Source: a virus. From it: a DNA stretch of 33,905 nt. Under the pieces are notes generated by a model that worked only from the letters and a program-made list of their open reading frames with translations, did no database searches and was not told the origin of the DNA. The stretch lies in IMG/VR virus record IMGVR_UViG_3300008259_000193, positions 1 through 33,905 of that record; one strand, given 5' to 3'. Made by a program: the position numbers and the translations under genes. Shown here one piece after another: positions 1 to 8,111 of the stretch. The stretch's first letter is position 1. Each line of letters starts with the position of its first letter.

Positions 1-1212
1 CCCTGTGCGGGGGTTTCCAACGAAAAAACGCAGTGGGCTGTTTGGGTCTTGGAACTGCTCGACGATGCGCTGCCGGTCCTCCGCCTCAGTGTCCCCGTAG
101 TAGGTGGCCACGGTGGTCATGCCGTACTCTTCTGCCAGGGCGTTCTTGATGTTCTCGATGTCTCGCCGGTAGTTGGCCCAGATGATGATCTTGCCGTTGC
201 ACTCCTCGACGGTGGACAGTAGCTCCTTGACGCGGTTGTTGGGCAGGTCTTCTTGCCTGCCATCGTCGAACTTCACATGGCCGCAGACGATCTGATGCAG
301 GCGCATGATCTGCGTGAGCGCATTGTTGGTGGACATCAGGTTGCCATCGATAAGCGTGAGCGCCATCAGCTTCATCTGGTCATACGCCTTGCGCTGCTCA
401 GTGGTCAACTCAATGTCGCGGCGCGTGAACACCTTCTCTGGCAGGTCTAGGCACTCTTCCTTGGTGACCCGGAAACTGAAGTCGTTGAGCTTGCCCTGTA
501 GCTCATCGAGGTGGCGATAGCCCACGATCTGCTTGAACGTGTGCGTGGCCATCTTGCGCTCGACCAGCACAGCGTAGCGGGCCTGGAAGGCGTAGAAGCT
601 GTCGTAGCCGAGGAAGTTGTTGGACAGGAAGGAGCACTGGCTGAACAGGTCCAGCGGGCTCTTGGTCACTGGCGAGCCCGTAGCGATGCGCCGGTAGCTG
701 GCATCCTTGCCTACCTTGACGATGTTGGCTGTGCGCTTGGCCTTGGGCGTCTTGATGGTGGTGCTCTCGTCGATGGCCATGTAAGACCGGGTCACCCGCA
801 AGAAGGTGCGAGCGTACATCACCCCCTTGTCCGTGCTGAACGCCTCGATGTTCATGACCAAGATGCGCAGCGTGTCCACTGCGTTGAGCATCCTGTCCAT
901 CTCCTCGCGCTCGGCCCTGCGCGGTGACGGGGACCAGCATGCGATGGTGTAGGGTATATGCTCAGGCATGTGTTCTGGTATTTGCCCGGTGTACCAGTTA
1001 CGATAGACGCCCTTCGGAGCAACGACCAGCATGGAGTTGATCTTGCCCCTGTCGTAGAGCATGGCAGCATTGTTGATGAGCATGAAGCTCTTGCCAGTGC
1101 CCATGTCTGCGAACAGAGCAACGGCGGGGTCCTCCCAGAACCGCTGCAGATACGCGGCTTGATGCAGGTACGGCTTGTTCTTGAAGGGGTACTTTTCGAG
1201 AAAATAGTTCAT
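1..1212 (-). CDS. SNF2-type DNA helicase (C-terminus beyond window edge)
   Basis: This reads as an ATP-dependent superfamily 2 (SNF2/DEAD-like) helicase or translocase, probably acting in phage DNA replication or recombination. Only the first 404 residues are present. I translated it from the reverse complement. Motif I is DMGTGKS at residues 36-42, the DExx box is DEST at 148-151, and a motif III-like TGSPVTKSPLDLF lies near 176-190. A second RecA-like domain begins around residue 340 (KIIIWANYRRDIENI). The ATG at 1212 is preceded by AGGA and AAAGGAAG, a fair ribosome binding site. It diverges from the replication operon that starts at 1300. The family assignment is strong; the exact role is inferred. 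Confidence 0.88.
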   Translation of the reverse strand, partial: MNYFLEKYPFKNKPYLHQAAYLQRFWEDPAVALFADMGTGKSFMLINNAAMLYDRGKINSMLVVAPKGVYRNWYTGQIPEHMPEHIPYTIACWSPSPRRAEREEMDRMLNAVDTLRILVMNIEAFSTDKGVMYARTFLRVTRSYMAIDESTTIKTPKAKRTANIVKVGKDASYRRIATGSPVTKSPLDLFSQCSFLSNNFLGYDSFYAFQARYAVLVERKMATHTFKQIVGYRHLDELQGKLNDFSFRVTKEECLDLPEKVFTRRDIELTTEQRKAYDQMKLMALTLIDGNLMSTNNALTQIMRLHQIVCGHVKFDDGRQEDLPNNRVKELLSTVEECNGKIIIWANYRRDIENIKNALAEEYGMTTVATYYGDTEAEDRQRIVEQFQDPNSPLRFFVGNPRTG

Positions 1213-1239
1213 GTCTTTCTTCCTTTCTGTGCGAGGGGG

Positions 1240-1267
1240 TTGACAGCCTCGGAAAGTAGTGTACACT
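1240..1267 (+). promoter_or_regulatory. sigma70-like promoter of the replication operon
   Basis: A perfect TTGACA (1240-1245) is followed by a 16-base spacer and TACACT (1262-1267). The predicted transcription start is near 1274, just upstream of the ribosome binding site GAGAAAGGAG and the ATG at 1300. The same TTGACA-N16-TACACT arrangement recurs on the minus strand at 9263-9236, which supports it as a genuine phage early promoter type read by the host RNA polymerase. Confidence 0.7.
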
Positions 1268-1285
1268 AAGCGCACGGTTTGAGAA
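1258..1285 (-). promoter_or_regulatory. candidate minus-strand promoter for the SNF2 helicase
   Basis: On the minus strand TTCTCA (1285-1280, 4 of 6 matches to the -35 consensus) is followed after 16 bases by TACACT (1263-1258). That -10 lies inside the perfect palindrome AGTGTACACT (1258-1267), which also holds the -10 of the plus promoter. Transcription would begin near 1251 and reach the helicase ATG at 1212. Confidence 0.4.
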
Positions 1286-1299
1286 AGGAGAATGTAAAC

Positions 1300-1629
1300 A
1301 TGTCTACCGTATTCGTTGTGCAGGAGATGCCCAACCACGATATTTCCCAGGCAATGCGCTTTGGGGACATCAAGGTTTTGCTGGCTCCCAATACACAGAT
1401 TGCTTTCAGCACATTGCCCACTGTGCGCGTTCTACGGCGCAAGCTGCGGGACTACAAGGACGGCGACAGCCTGCTCTTGACGGGTGACCCTGTGGCTATC
1501 GGCTTGGCCTGCTCGATAGCTGCCTTTTATAACTCTGGCCGCTACACCGCCTTGAAGTGGGATCGCCGCGAGCGGATGTACATCCCCGTCAAGATTGACA
1601 TCACTGAGAATGGAGAAAGAGATGACTGA
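1300..1629 (+). CDS. hypothetical protein, first gene of replication operon
   Basis: A 109-residue protein of unrecognised function. The ATG at 1300 was chosen because GAGAAAGGAG lies 9 bases upstream; an in-frame TTG at 1279 is less likely. The protein has mixed alpha/beta character, with no signal peptide or membrane segment. Its last codons overlap the next gene's start (ATG at 1622, stop ending at 1629), so the two are translationally coupled. As first gene after a strong promoter it is probably made early. I see no catalytic motif. Confidence 0.75.
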   Translation: MSTVFVVQEMPNHDISQAMRFGDIKVLLAPNTQIAFSTLPTVRVLRRKLRDYKDGDSLLLTGDPVAIGLACSIAAFYNSGRYTALKWDRRERMYIPVKIDITENGERDD

Positions 1630-2179
1630 CATCAACAACTTGTTTGAAGAAGACGCAGGTGCTCTGACCGTCAAGAACGAGGACCTGTCCTCTGTGGGTG
1701 CCTTGGCCAAGCGTGCCAAGGAACTGGAAGCAGAGATCAAGGAGCTTGAGGACACCGTCGATGAGCGCAAGCAACAGCAGCGCAAACTGCTGGAGGAGAC
1801 CATCCCTGCAATGCTGCAGGAGCTTGGCCTGTCCAAGTTTTCTATGCTCGATGGCAGCGAGATTACCGTCAAGCCCTTCTACAGCGCGTCCATCAAGGAA
1901 GAGAACCGCGCTGCAGCGTACGAGTGGCTGCGTGAGCACGGCTACGACGACATCATCAAGAACACCGTGTCCGTACGATTTGGTCGCAATGAGGACCAGT
2001 TGTGCGAGACCTTACTGAATCAACTGCGTGAGCAAAACTATCCTGTCGAGCAGGCGCAGAAGATCGAACCCCAGACCCTGAAGGCCTGGGTTCGCGAGCA
2101 GGTGGAACGCGGAAGCGAGTTCCCCACCGAGCTTTTTGGCGTCTATGTCGGCCAGAAAGCCACCATCAAATCGGCATGA
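1622..2179 (+). CDS. coiled-coil phage protein upstream of ssDNA-binding-like protein
   Basis: A 185-residue protein. Residues about 25-70 form a heptad-rich, highly charged coiled coil (AKRAKELEAEIKELEDTVDE). A mixed domain follows, with a segment containing SKFSMLDGSEITVKPF and SVRFGRNEDQ. It starts at the ATG at 1622 behind GAGAAAGAG. A similar layout (N-terminal helix pair, then a small domain) occurs in the minus-strand gene 13202-13579, and both genes sit directly before a candidate ssDNA-binding protein gene. The function is unknown. A partner or modulator of the neighbouring ssDNA-binding protein is the natural guess. Confidence 0.75.
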   Translation: MTDINNLFEEDAGALTVKNEDLSSVGALAKRAKELEAEIKELEDTVDERKQQQRKLLEETIPAMLQELGLSKFSMLDGSEITVKPFYSASIKEENRAAAYEWLREHGYDDIIKNTVSVRFGRNEDQLCETLLNQLREQNYPVEQAQKIEPQTLKAWVREQVERGSEFPTELFGVYVGQKATIKSA

Positions 2180-2196
2180 ACCAAGGACCATTAATC

Positions 2197-2964
2197 ATGA
2201 GCAAAAACGAAGTTGCAAAGAAGGAAGAGTACGCTGTTGCCCTCGGGGGTGACTTTGAGCAGGATGCCAACAATGGCTTTGATGGAATGGGGCAAGAAGA
2301 CTTTGCCCTGCCGTTCCTCAAGCTGTTGACCAGCACCAGCCCAGAGATCGGTGAAGTCGATGGCGCCATGCCCGGCTGCATCATGAACAGCGTGTCTGGC
2401 GAGATCCATGAAGGCAAGAAAGGCATCACGGTGATCCCGGTAGCCTATGTGCGTCAGTACATTGAGTGGGCACCACGCGGCTCTGGCAGCGGCGCTCCTC
2501 AAGCCATCTACCCTGCTACGTCCGACATCTTGACTCGCACGCACCGCGAGCCGGGCGACAACAAGGACTACCTCGACAACGGCAACTACATCGAGAACAC
2601 GGCCAATCACTACGTGATGGTCATCAACGACAGCGGCATTCCTGAGCCTGCACTGATCGTCATGAAGTCCACGCAACTCAAGAAGTCGCGCAAGTGGAAC
2701 AGCATGATGATGAGCACCAAGCTCATGGGCAAGAATGGTCCGTACACGCCCCCGATGTACTCACACCTGTACCGTCTGACCACGCAGGCTGAGTCCAACG
2801 ACAAGGGCAAGTGGTATGGCTGGGAGATCGAGAAGATCGGCCCCATCCAAGATATGAATCAGTATCAGGCGGCCAAGTCTTTCGCTACTCAAGTCAGCGC
2901 GGGCGAAGTCAAGGTCAAGCATGAAGGTGAAGGCTCCGTGGACAACGGACCAGCGCCATTCTGA
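2197..2964 (+). CDS. candidate single-stranded DNA-binding protein
   Basis: A 255-residue protein. The ATG at 2197 is preceded by AAGGA at a good distance; the in-frame ATG at 2176, which overlaps the preceding stop, is an alternative. The body has a pattern I associate with phage ssDNA-binding or annealing proteins: ALPFLKLLTSTSPE, a GxIMN..SGE turn and GITVIPVAYV near residues 35-90, then strands with VMVINDSG and ALIVMKSTQLKKSRKW. The C-terminus is PAPF, ending in an aromatic residue as in many ssDNA-binding proteins. Its place between a coiled-coil gene and the primase fits. No search was possible, so the role is inferred from pattern and context. Confidence 0.6.
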   Translation: MSKNEVAKKEEYAVALGGDFEQDANNGFDGMGQEDFALPFLKLLTSTSPEIGEVDGAMPGCIMNSVSGEIHEGKKGITVIPVAYVRQYIEWAPRGSGSGAPQAIYPATSDILTRTHREPGDNKDYLDNGNYIENTANHYVMVINDSGIPEPALIVMKSTQLKKSRKWNSMMMSTKLMGKNGPYTPPMYSHLYRLTTQAESNDKGKWYGWEIEKIGPIQDMNQYQAAKSFATQVSAGEVKVKHEGEGSVDNGPAPF

Positions 2965-2967
2965 TTT

Positions 2968-3044
2968 TGGGGCCGAAAGCGGATGCTGCTACCCCGGTAC
3001 ATGGGCAATGAGCCTCAGTGCAGCGAGTAGGCCCCACCTTTTAT
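2968..3044 (+). ncRNA. candidate structured RNA leader of the primase gene
   Basis: The 90 bases between genes hold a closing stem of 7 base pairs (TGGGGCC 2968-2974 with GGCCCCA 3030-3036). Inside it GCTGC (2985-2989) can pair with GCAGC (3020-3024), and inside that are two alternative short helices (CCC 2992-2994 with GGG 3003-3005, or GGC 3004-3006 with GCC 3012-3014). CCTTTTA follows directly, so a complex terminator is also possible. I do not recognise the fold as a known riboswitch or ribozyme. Confidence 0.4.
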
Positions 3045-3054
3045 AGAGATCGCG

Positions 3055-4587
3055 ATGACAGACATAACAAGATTCAAGGCAATCTTCAATGGATTGGACA
3101 TTGCCTATGGGACATACAAGATAAAGGCAGAACGAGGAGATGGAAAGCAAGCAGGACAAGCTACGGTTGTGCGAAAGCCGCCAGTTGACGAGCTATGGGT
3201 CAAGCACCTTGAAGGTGTTGAACCGAGTCTTGGAATTATCCCAATCAGGGCGGATAACACCTGCATCTGGGGCTGTATTGACGTTGACCAGTATCCTCTG
3301 GACCTCAAAGGCCTAGTCGAGCGTGTTGCGCAGCTTAAGCTGCCGCTGGTCGTTTGCAGAAGTAAGTCAGGGGGTGCCCATGTATTCTTATTTACAAAAA
3401 CGCCTGTTCCGGCCCTAGATTTCCAAACGTATCTCAAAAACGCGGCTGCTCTGCTTGGTGAAGCGGGTCGAGAAATCTTTCCAAAACAAGCAGAGATCCT
3501 TGTTGATCGAGGGGACACCGGCAACTTCCTCAACCTTCCGTACTTCGGCGGCGAGAACGGTCTTCGTTACGCAGTCAACCCAGACGGGACTGCGGCGACT
3601 ATGGAAGAGTTTTATGCGCTCTACGATGCGGCGGTCCAAGACGTACCACTCAATTTCCCAGAGCCGCCTAAGCAGGTTGAGAGTCCCATCAAAGATGGCC
3701 CGCCATGCCTGCAGGCATTATGCGCCCAAGGCTTCCCGGAGGGCACCCGCAATAATGGACTATTCAACATTGGCATCTATCTTAAGAAGGTCCACGCAGC
3801 GGGCTGGGAAGACAAGATGGTTGAATACAACTACAAGTATGTGGCTCCCCCTTTGCCCAACAACGAAGTCCAACTATTGGTCAAGCAGGTTGGCAAGAAG
3901 GAGTATCACTACAAATGCAAGGACGCACCGCTCAACTCGTTTTGCAACTCCGGCCTTTGCCGCACTCGCAAATTCGGTATCGGAGCCGCTGCCCCTGATG
4001 CACCTCAGATAGCCAGCCTATCGAAGTACGCCAGTGAGCCGCCGCTGTGGTTCCTCGATGTCAACGGTCGCCGCATCGAGTTGGATACCGACAGCCTGTA
4101 CATGCAGGCCGCCTTCCAGAAGGCCTGCCTTGAGCGCTTGAACATCGTGCCGCCCACCCTGCGCAAGCAGGATTGGGAGAACCTGCTCAACGCCCTGCTC
4201 AAAGAGATGGTGGAGACCGAGCAGATCACCGAGGCCAGCGAGGACACCAGTGTCACCGGGCGCTTCATGGACCTGTTGGAAGAGTTCACGGCCCACATGC
4301 AGCAGGCCCTTGTGCGTGAGGAAATCATCATGGGCAGGCCCTGGACGGATGAGGATGAGGCCCGCACCTACTTCCGCATGAAGGACCTTGAGGCGCACCT
4401 CAAGCGCAACAACTTCGTGGGCCTGTCGGCGCCCAAGATGGCACAGCGCCTGCGCGACATGGGCGGCGAGCCCATCAGTTTGTTCCTGAAGAACCGCACC
4501 GTGCGCTGCTGGCGCATCCCCCGCTTCGAGCGGCAAGACGCACCGTTTGAGACCCAGACAGTGCGAGAGCAAGGGAGTCCGTTTTGA
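3055..4587 (+). CDS. archaeo-eukaryotic-type primase (PrimPol/TOTE-like)
   Basis: A 510-residue primase that would make primers for phage DNA replication. The AEP catalytic motifs are visible: the metal-binding DxD pair in CIDVDQY (D76 and D78), the SGGAHVFLF segment with H109, and a FPKQ...GNFLNLPYF stretch at about residues 140-165 that resembles TOTE-type primase domains. A zinc-binding-like knot follows near residues 285-303 (YKCKD...SFCNSGLCRTRKFG). The remaining C-terminal third is helical and unassigned. The ATG at 3055 has only a weak ribosome binding site (AGAGAT), fitting a regulated leader. The last bases overlap the TTG start of the UvrD-type helicase. Confidence 0.85.
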   Translation: MTDITRFKAIFNGLDIAYGTYKIKAERGDGKQAGQATVVRKPPVDELWVKHLEGVEPSLGIIPIRADNTCIWGCIDVDQYPLDLKGLVERVAQLKLPLVVCRSKSGGAHVFLFTKTPVPALDFQTYLKNAAALLGEAGREIFPKQAEILVDRGDTGNFLNLPYFGGENGLRYAVNPDGTAATMEEFYALYDAAVQDVPLNFPEPPKQVESPIKDGPPCLQALCAQGFPEGTRNNGLFNIGIYLKKVHAAGWEDKMVEYNYKYVAPPLPNNEVQLLVKQVGKKEYHYKCKDAPLNSFCNSGLCRTRKFGIGAAAPDAPQIASLSKYASEPPLWFLDVNGRRIELDTDSLYMQAAFQKACLERLNIVPPTLRKQDWENLLNALLKEMVETEQITEASEDTSVTGRFMDLLEEFTAHMQQALVREEIIMGRPWTDEDEARTYFRMKDLEAHLKRNNFVGLSAPKMAQRLRDMGGEPISLFLKNRTVRCWRIPRFERQDAPFETQTVREQGSPF

Positions 4588-5339
4588 CAGAAGTCCACAA
4601 AATCTTTGGGCCCCCAGGCACGGGGAAAACAACCTACTTGCTCAACCGCGTCGAGCAGGAGCTTGGAGCAGGAATCTCTCCGATGAGCATCGGGTATTTC
4701 TCCTTCACCAAGAAGGCTGCCAACGAGGCCCGGGATCGCGCCGTGGCCAAGTTCCCGTTCCTCCACCCCAAGACCGACTTCCCCTATTTCCGAACGCTGC
4801 ACTCACTGGCCTTCCGCTGTCTGGCCATCAACGCCGACATGATCATGCGCCCGGAGCATTACCAAGAGTTCGCGGCCCAGGTGGGCATCGAGATCAGTGT
4901 CGGCAGCGAGGACGATGTCAATCTGGCCAAGGCCGACAACCCTATCCTCAACGAGATCAACCTCGCTAGGATTCGGGGCTCCGATCTGCGCCAGCACTAC
5001 AACCAGAGCGGCCTGGACATCGAGTGGTACCACTTTGAGTTCGTCGAACGGTCCTACCGCCACTACAAACGGTCCAAGGACCTGCTGGACTTCACTGACT
5101 TGCTGGAGATGGTGGTGTCCGATCCAGCGTGCCTGCCGTCACTGGAGGTGCTGATCATCGACGAGGCGCAGGACTTGAGCCGCCTGCAATGGCAAATTGT
5201 TGAGGCCCTGGTTTCGAAGTCGAAACGGGTCTTCCTCGCCGGAGACGACGATCAGGCAGTATTCACTTGGGCCGGTGCCGATGTCAAGAGCTTTCTGTCC
5301 TTTGAGGGCCAGATCACGGTGCTGGAGCACCATCCATGA
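4584..5339 (+). CDS. UvrD-type helicase, truncated N-terminal part
   Basis: The 251-residue product covers domain 1 of a superfamily 1 helicase. It has Walker A GPPGTGKTT near residues 9-17, SFTKKAANEARDR (motif Ia), DFTDLLEM, the DEAQ box LIIDEAQDLSRLQW and motif III GDDDQAVFTWAGAD. It starts with TTG at 4584, which overlaps the primase stop (TTGA) and has GGGAG six bases upstream. After ITVLE it reads only HHP and then a stop at 5337-5339. Family members continue here with a motif IV of the QSYR type, which is missing. The rest of the helicase lies in the next frame. Confidence 0.82.
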   Translation: MTEVHKIFGPPGTGKTTYLLNRVEQELGAGISPMSIGYFSFTKKAANEARDRAVAKFPFLHPKTDFPYFRTLHSLAFRCLAINADMIMRPEHYQEFAAQVGIEISVGSEDDVNLAKADNPILNEINLARIRGSDLRQHYNQSGLDIEWYHFEFVERSYRHYKRSKDLLDFTDLLEMVVSDPACLPSLEVLIIDEAQDLSRLQWQIVEALVSKSKRVFLAGDDDQAVFTWAGADVKSFLSFEGQITVLEHHP

Positions 5340-5895
5340 ATGGCTCAAGTCCAACGGGGTGCTGTTTGAGCGCGGGGGCGTGCCCAGCCTGCCCCAGAAG
5401 ATGCTGGAGGCGGTCGTCCACTGGGAGGCCCTGCGCAGGGGCGAGGAGGTCATTGGCGGCCACGTGATGGACATCTACAAGTACCTGGGTGGCGACTTCG
5501 TTGCCCGAGGCCACCGGACCTTCAAGGGCGGTGACTCAACGGCTTGGTACAGCCTTGAGAAACTGACCAAGGACCACGGCCTACGGACCGAGGCCATCTG
5601 GCATGAGGCCCTGTCCCGCATCTCCGAAGACAAGCGGGACTATTTGGTTGCCGTGCTGCGCAGGAAGCAGAAGCTCTCTAACGCAGGCCGCATCAAGTTA
5701 TCCACAATCCACGGCGCCAAGGGAGGGGAGGCGGACAACGTCATGTTGTTCATGGACCTCTCGCCCAAGTTTGCCAAGGAATACGCCACCAATGGGGACA
5801 GCATTCACCGCCTGTTCTACGTAGGCATCACCCGGGCCAAGAAGGCGCTGCACTTGATCCTGCCAAAGCAACGAGAAAAAGGATTCATCCTGTGA
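5326..5895 (+). pseudogene. UvrD-type helicase, out-of-frame C-terminal part
   Basis: This segment is in the +1 frame relative to the upstream helicase part and has no convincing start of its own. It resumes family homology at TIHEWLKSNGVLFERGG, which in intact UvrD-like proteins lies well after motif IV. Motif V (KLSTIHGAKGGEAD) and motif VI (RLFYVGITRAKKAL) are present. The protein between motif III and this point, including motif IV, is absent. An out-of-frame internal deletion of a few hundred bases fits better than a simple programmed frameshift, because a frameshift alone would not restore motif IV. An assembly error is possible. Confidence 0.75.
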
Positions 5896-7757
5896 GAACT
5901 ATCCCCATGTTCCCCACACCAACTGAGTGGGTTCCTCCACAGTCTTTCCCCAACTTATCCACAGCAAGGGAGATCGCAATTGACCTCGAAACATGTGATC
6001 CCAACATGGAGTCCTTTGGGCCTGGATGGCCCCGTAGTGATGGATTCATCGTTGGGTATGCTGTGGCTGTCGATGGGTGGTCAGGATATTTTCCTGTCGC
6101 ACACGCCGGAGGCGGAAACTTGGACAAGCGACTTGTCGAGCGGTGGATTACCGATATCCTGGCTACCAACGCTGACAAGGTTTGTCATAACGCCGCCTAT
6201 GACGTTGGTTGGCTTATGGCCTCCGGGTTCAAGATCAATGGGCGTATCTATGACACCATGCTTGCCGCCCCACTGCTTGACGAGAATCGCTTCAGCTATT
6301 CGCTCAATGCTTTAGGTTTCGACTACCTCCAAGAGGTTAAGAGTGAGCAGGGCCTCAAGCAGGCCGCAGCCGATTTCGGTGTCCATCCTAAGAAGGAACT
6401 CTGGAAGCTCCCGGCGATGTATGTCGGTGAGTACGCCGAGCAAGATGCGGCGCTGACCCTCAAGCTGTGGCAGCAGTTCAAGATCAAGATGCGGCAGGAG
6501 GAGGTCGAGTCGATCTTCGACTTGGAGACCAACGCCTTCCCGGTGCTGATGGAGATGACGCGGCGCGGCATCCGCTTTGACCGTAAAAAATGTGCGGAGT
6601 TAATTGACAACATGCGCAGGAGGGAGCAGGAACTCCTGGCCGAACTCAAGAGCATCTGCGGCAAGGGCGTGGACATCTGGGCCGCGCAATCGATTGCCGT
6701 GGCCTTCGACAAGATGGGGCTGCCCTACAGCAAGACCGACAACGGCCTGCCTAGCTTCACCAAAGGATTCCTTGACTCCTGCGAGCATCCGCTGGCAAAG
6801 ATGATTGTGGAAGTCCGGGAGGTCAACAAGACGCACAGCACGTTCCTGCAGCCGTACATGGACTTCAGCGCCAAGACGGGCCGCATCCATCCGCATGTCA
6901 ACCAGATGCGCTCTGACGATGGCGGCACGGTCACCGGACGGCTGTCCATGGCCAACCCCAACTTGCAGCAGGTGCCTGCCCGGCATGAGGTGATCGGTCC
7001 GATGGTCAGGAGCCTGTTCCTGCCTGAGGAAGGGGAGCAGTGGGCATCGAACGACTTCTCCTCCCAAGAGCCGCGCCTGCTGGTCCACTACGCCAACCTG
7101 CTGTCCCTGCCCGGGGCCGACAGTCTGGTATCAGCCTACCATGCAGACCCGACCACCGACTTCCACCAGATGGTCGCGGACATGGCTGGGATCAAGCGCA
7201 AGCCCGCCAAAACGATTGGCCTGGGGCTCATGTATGGCATGGGCAAGGGAAAGCTTGCAGCGAGCCTGGATTTGTCCGTAGAAGAGGCGAGTGAGTTGAT
7301 CGAGCGGTTCCACAAGAGCGTGCCGTTCCTCAAGGGCACCGTCAATGCCGTCATGAAGCGCATTGAGCACCCGGCATCGGGCGGGTCGATCCGCACGCTC
7401 TTGGGCCGCAAGTGCCGGTTCCCGCTGTGGGAGCCGATGGAGTGGGGAGTGAACAAGGCGCTGCCGCGTGAGCAAGCGGTCATTGCTTACGGTCAACGGA
7501 TCAAGCGTGCAGGCACCTACAAGGGCCTGAACCGCCTGATTCAGGGGTCAGCCGCCGATCAGACCAAAGCGGCCATGGTGGCCCTGGCCAAGGCCGGGAT
7601 GCAGCCGATACTGCAAGTGCATGATGAGTTGGCTCTGTCGGTCAAGAGCCGGGAGGAAGCCGTCGAGGGGGCCAGGATTATGGCTGAGGCGGTGCGCTTA
7701 GAAGTCCCCAGCCGGTGCGATGTGGAGATCGGACCAAGCTGGGGAGAAGCGAAATGA
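5892..7757 (+). CDS. polA: family A DNA polymerase with 3'-5' exonuclease
   Basis: The replicative DNA polymerase of the phage, 621 residues, with no 5'-3' exonuclease domain. Exonuclease motifs are IDLETCD (Exo I), CHNAAYDVGW (Exo II) and GEYAEQDA (Exo III). Polymerase motif A is NDFSSQEPRLL (metal-binding D388), motif B is RKPAKTIGLGLMYG (R436, K440, Y448) and motif C is VHDEL (D578, E579). The position equivalent to E. coli Pol I F762 is leucine (L444). The start is GTG at 5892, overlapping the upstream stop; ATG at 5907 is an alternative. The gene ends next to the convergent minus block with no spacer. Confidence 0.95.
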   Translation: MRTIPMFPTPTEWVPPQSFPNLSTAREIAIDLETCDPNMESFGPGWPRSDGFIVGYAVAVDGWSGYFPVAHAGGGNLDKRLVERWITDILATNADKVCHNAAYDVGWLMASGFKINGRIYDTMLAAPLLDENRFSYSLNALGFDYLQEVKSEQGLKQAAADFGVHPKKELWKLPAMYVGEYAEQDAALTLKLWQQFKIKMRQEEVESIFDLETNAFPVLMEMTRRGIRFDRKKCAELIDNMRRREQELLAELKSICGKGVDIWAAQSIAVAFDKMGLPYSKTDNGLPSFTKGFLDSCEHPLAKMIVEVREVNKTHSTFLQPYMDFSAKTGRIHPHVNQMRSDDGGTVTGRLSMANPNLQQVPARHEVIGPMVRSLFLPEEGEQWASNDFSSQEPRLLVHYANLLSLPGADSLVSAYHADPTTDFHQMVADMAGIKRKPAKTIGLGLMYGMGKGKLAASLDLSVEEASELIERFHKSVPFLKGTVNAVMKRIEHPASGGSIRTLLGRKCRFPLWEPMEWGVNKALPREQAVIAYGQRIKRAGTYKGLNRLIQGSAADQTKAAMVALAKAGMQPILQVHDELALSVKSREEAVEGARIMAEAVRLEVPSRCDVEIGPSWGEAK

Positions 7758-8111
7758 TCACGCCTTGCGCCGAAGGACAAGCATCAAGAGCTTGGTCTTG
7801 ACCTCGGCCATGGCGGTGAGGATGCCTTCAAGCGTCAAACTAGAAGGCGGTTCTTTGTAGTCGTCAAACAGATCGAGTTGCTCTAGGGTGAAGAGGTATT
7901 CCCCCTTCCCCCGTCCGGGCACAAGATCGGCCCGCAGTTTTCCCCGGCTGGCCAAGAACAAGCCCGCCCTGCGGATGCAGGACGAGTGGATGTTCAGGGC
8001 CTTGGAGATTTCACTGGTGCGCTGTGGGACGTAGTTGCCCGTGCGCAGGTATGCCATAAGCATCTTCTGTGCATCGCCTGCTGCAACCTTAATGGGCACC
8101 AGCTTGGTCAT
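7758..8111 (-). CDS. small helix-turn-helix-like protein
   Basis: A 117-residue protein. Residues about 25-62 (SEISKALNIHSSCIRRAGLFL) look like a winged-helix DNA-binding unit, followed by a GKGEYLFT wing-like strand. A regulatory role is possible but unproven. It is the last gene of the minus-strand block, and its stop abuts the polymerase stop directly. Its start overlaps the stop of the upstream gene by 4 bases (ATGA). Confidence 0.7.
   Translation of the reverse strand: MTKLVPIKVAAGDAQKMLMAYLRTGNYVPQRTSEISKALNIHSSCIRRAGLFLASRGKLRADLVPGRGKGEYLFTLEQLDLFDDYKEPPSSLTLEGILTAMAEVKTKLLMLVLRRKA

Noticed and set aside
2968-3038. tRNA-like reading of the primase leader (7-base-pair end stem followed by CC)
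   Set aside because: There is no T-loop GTTC-type sequence, no plausible anticodon arm and no cloverleaf spacing.
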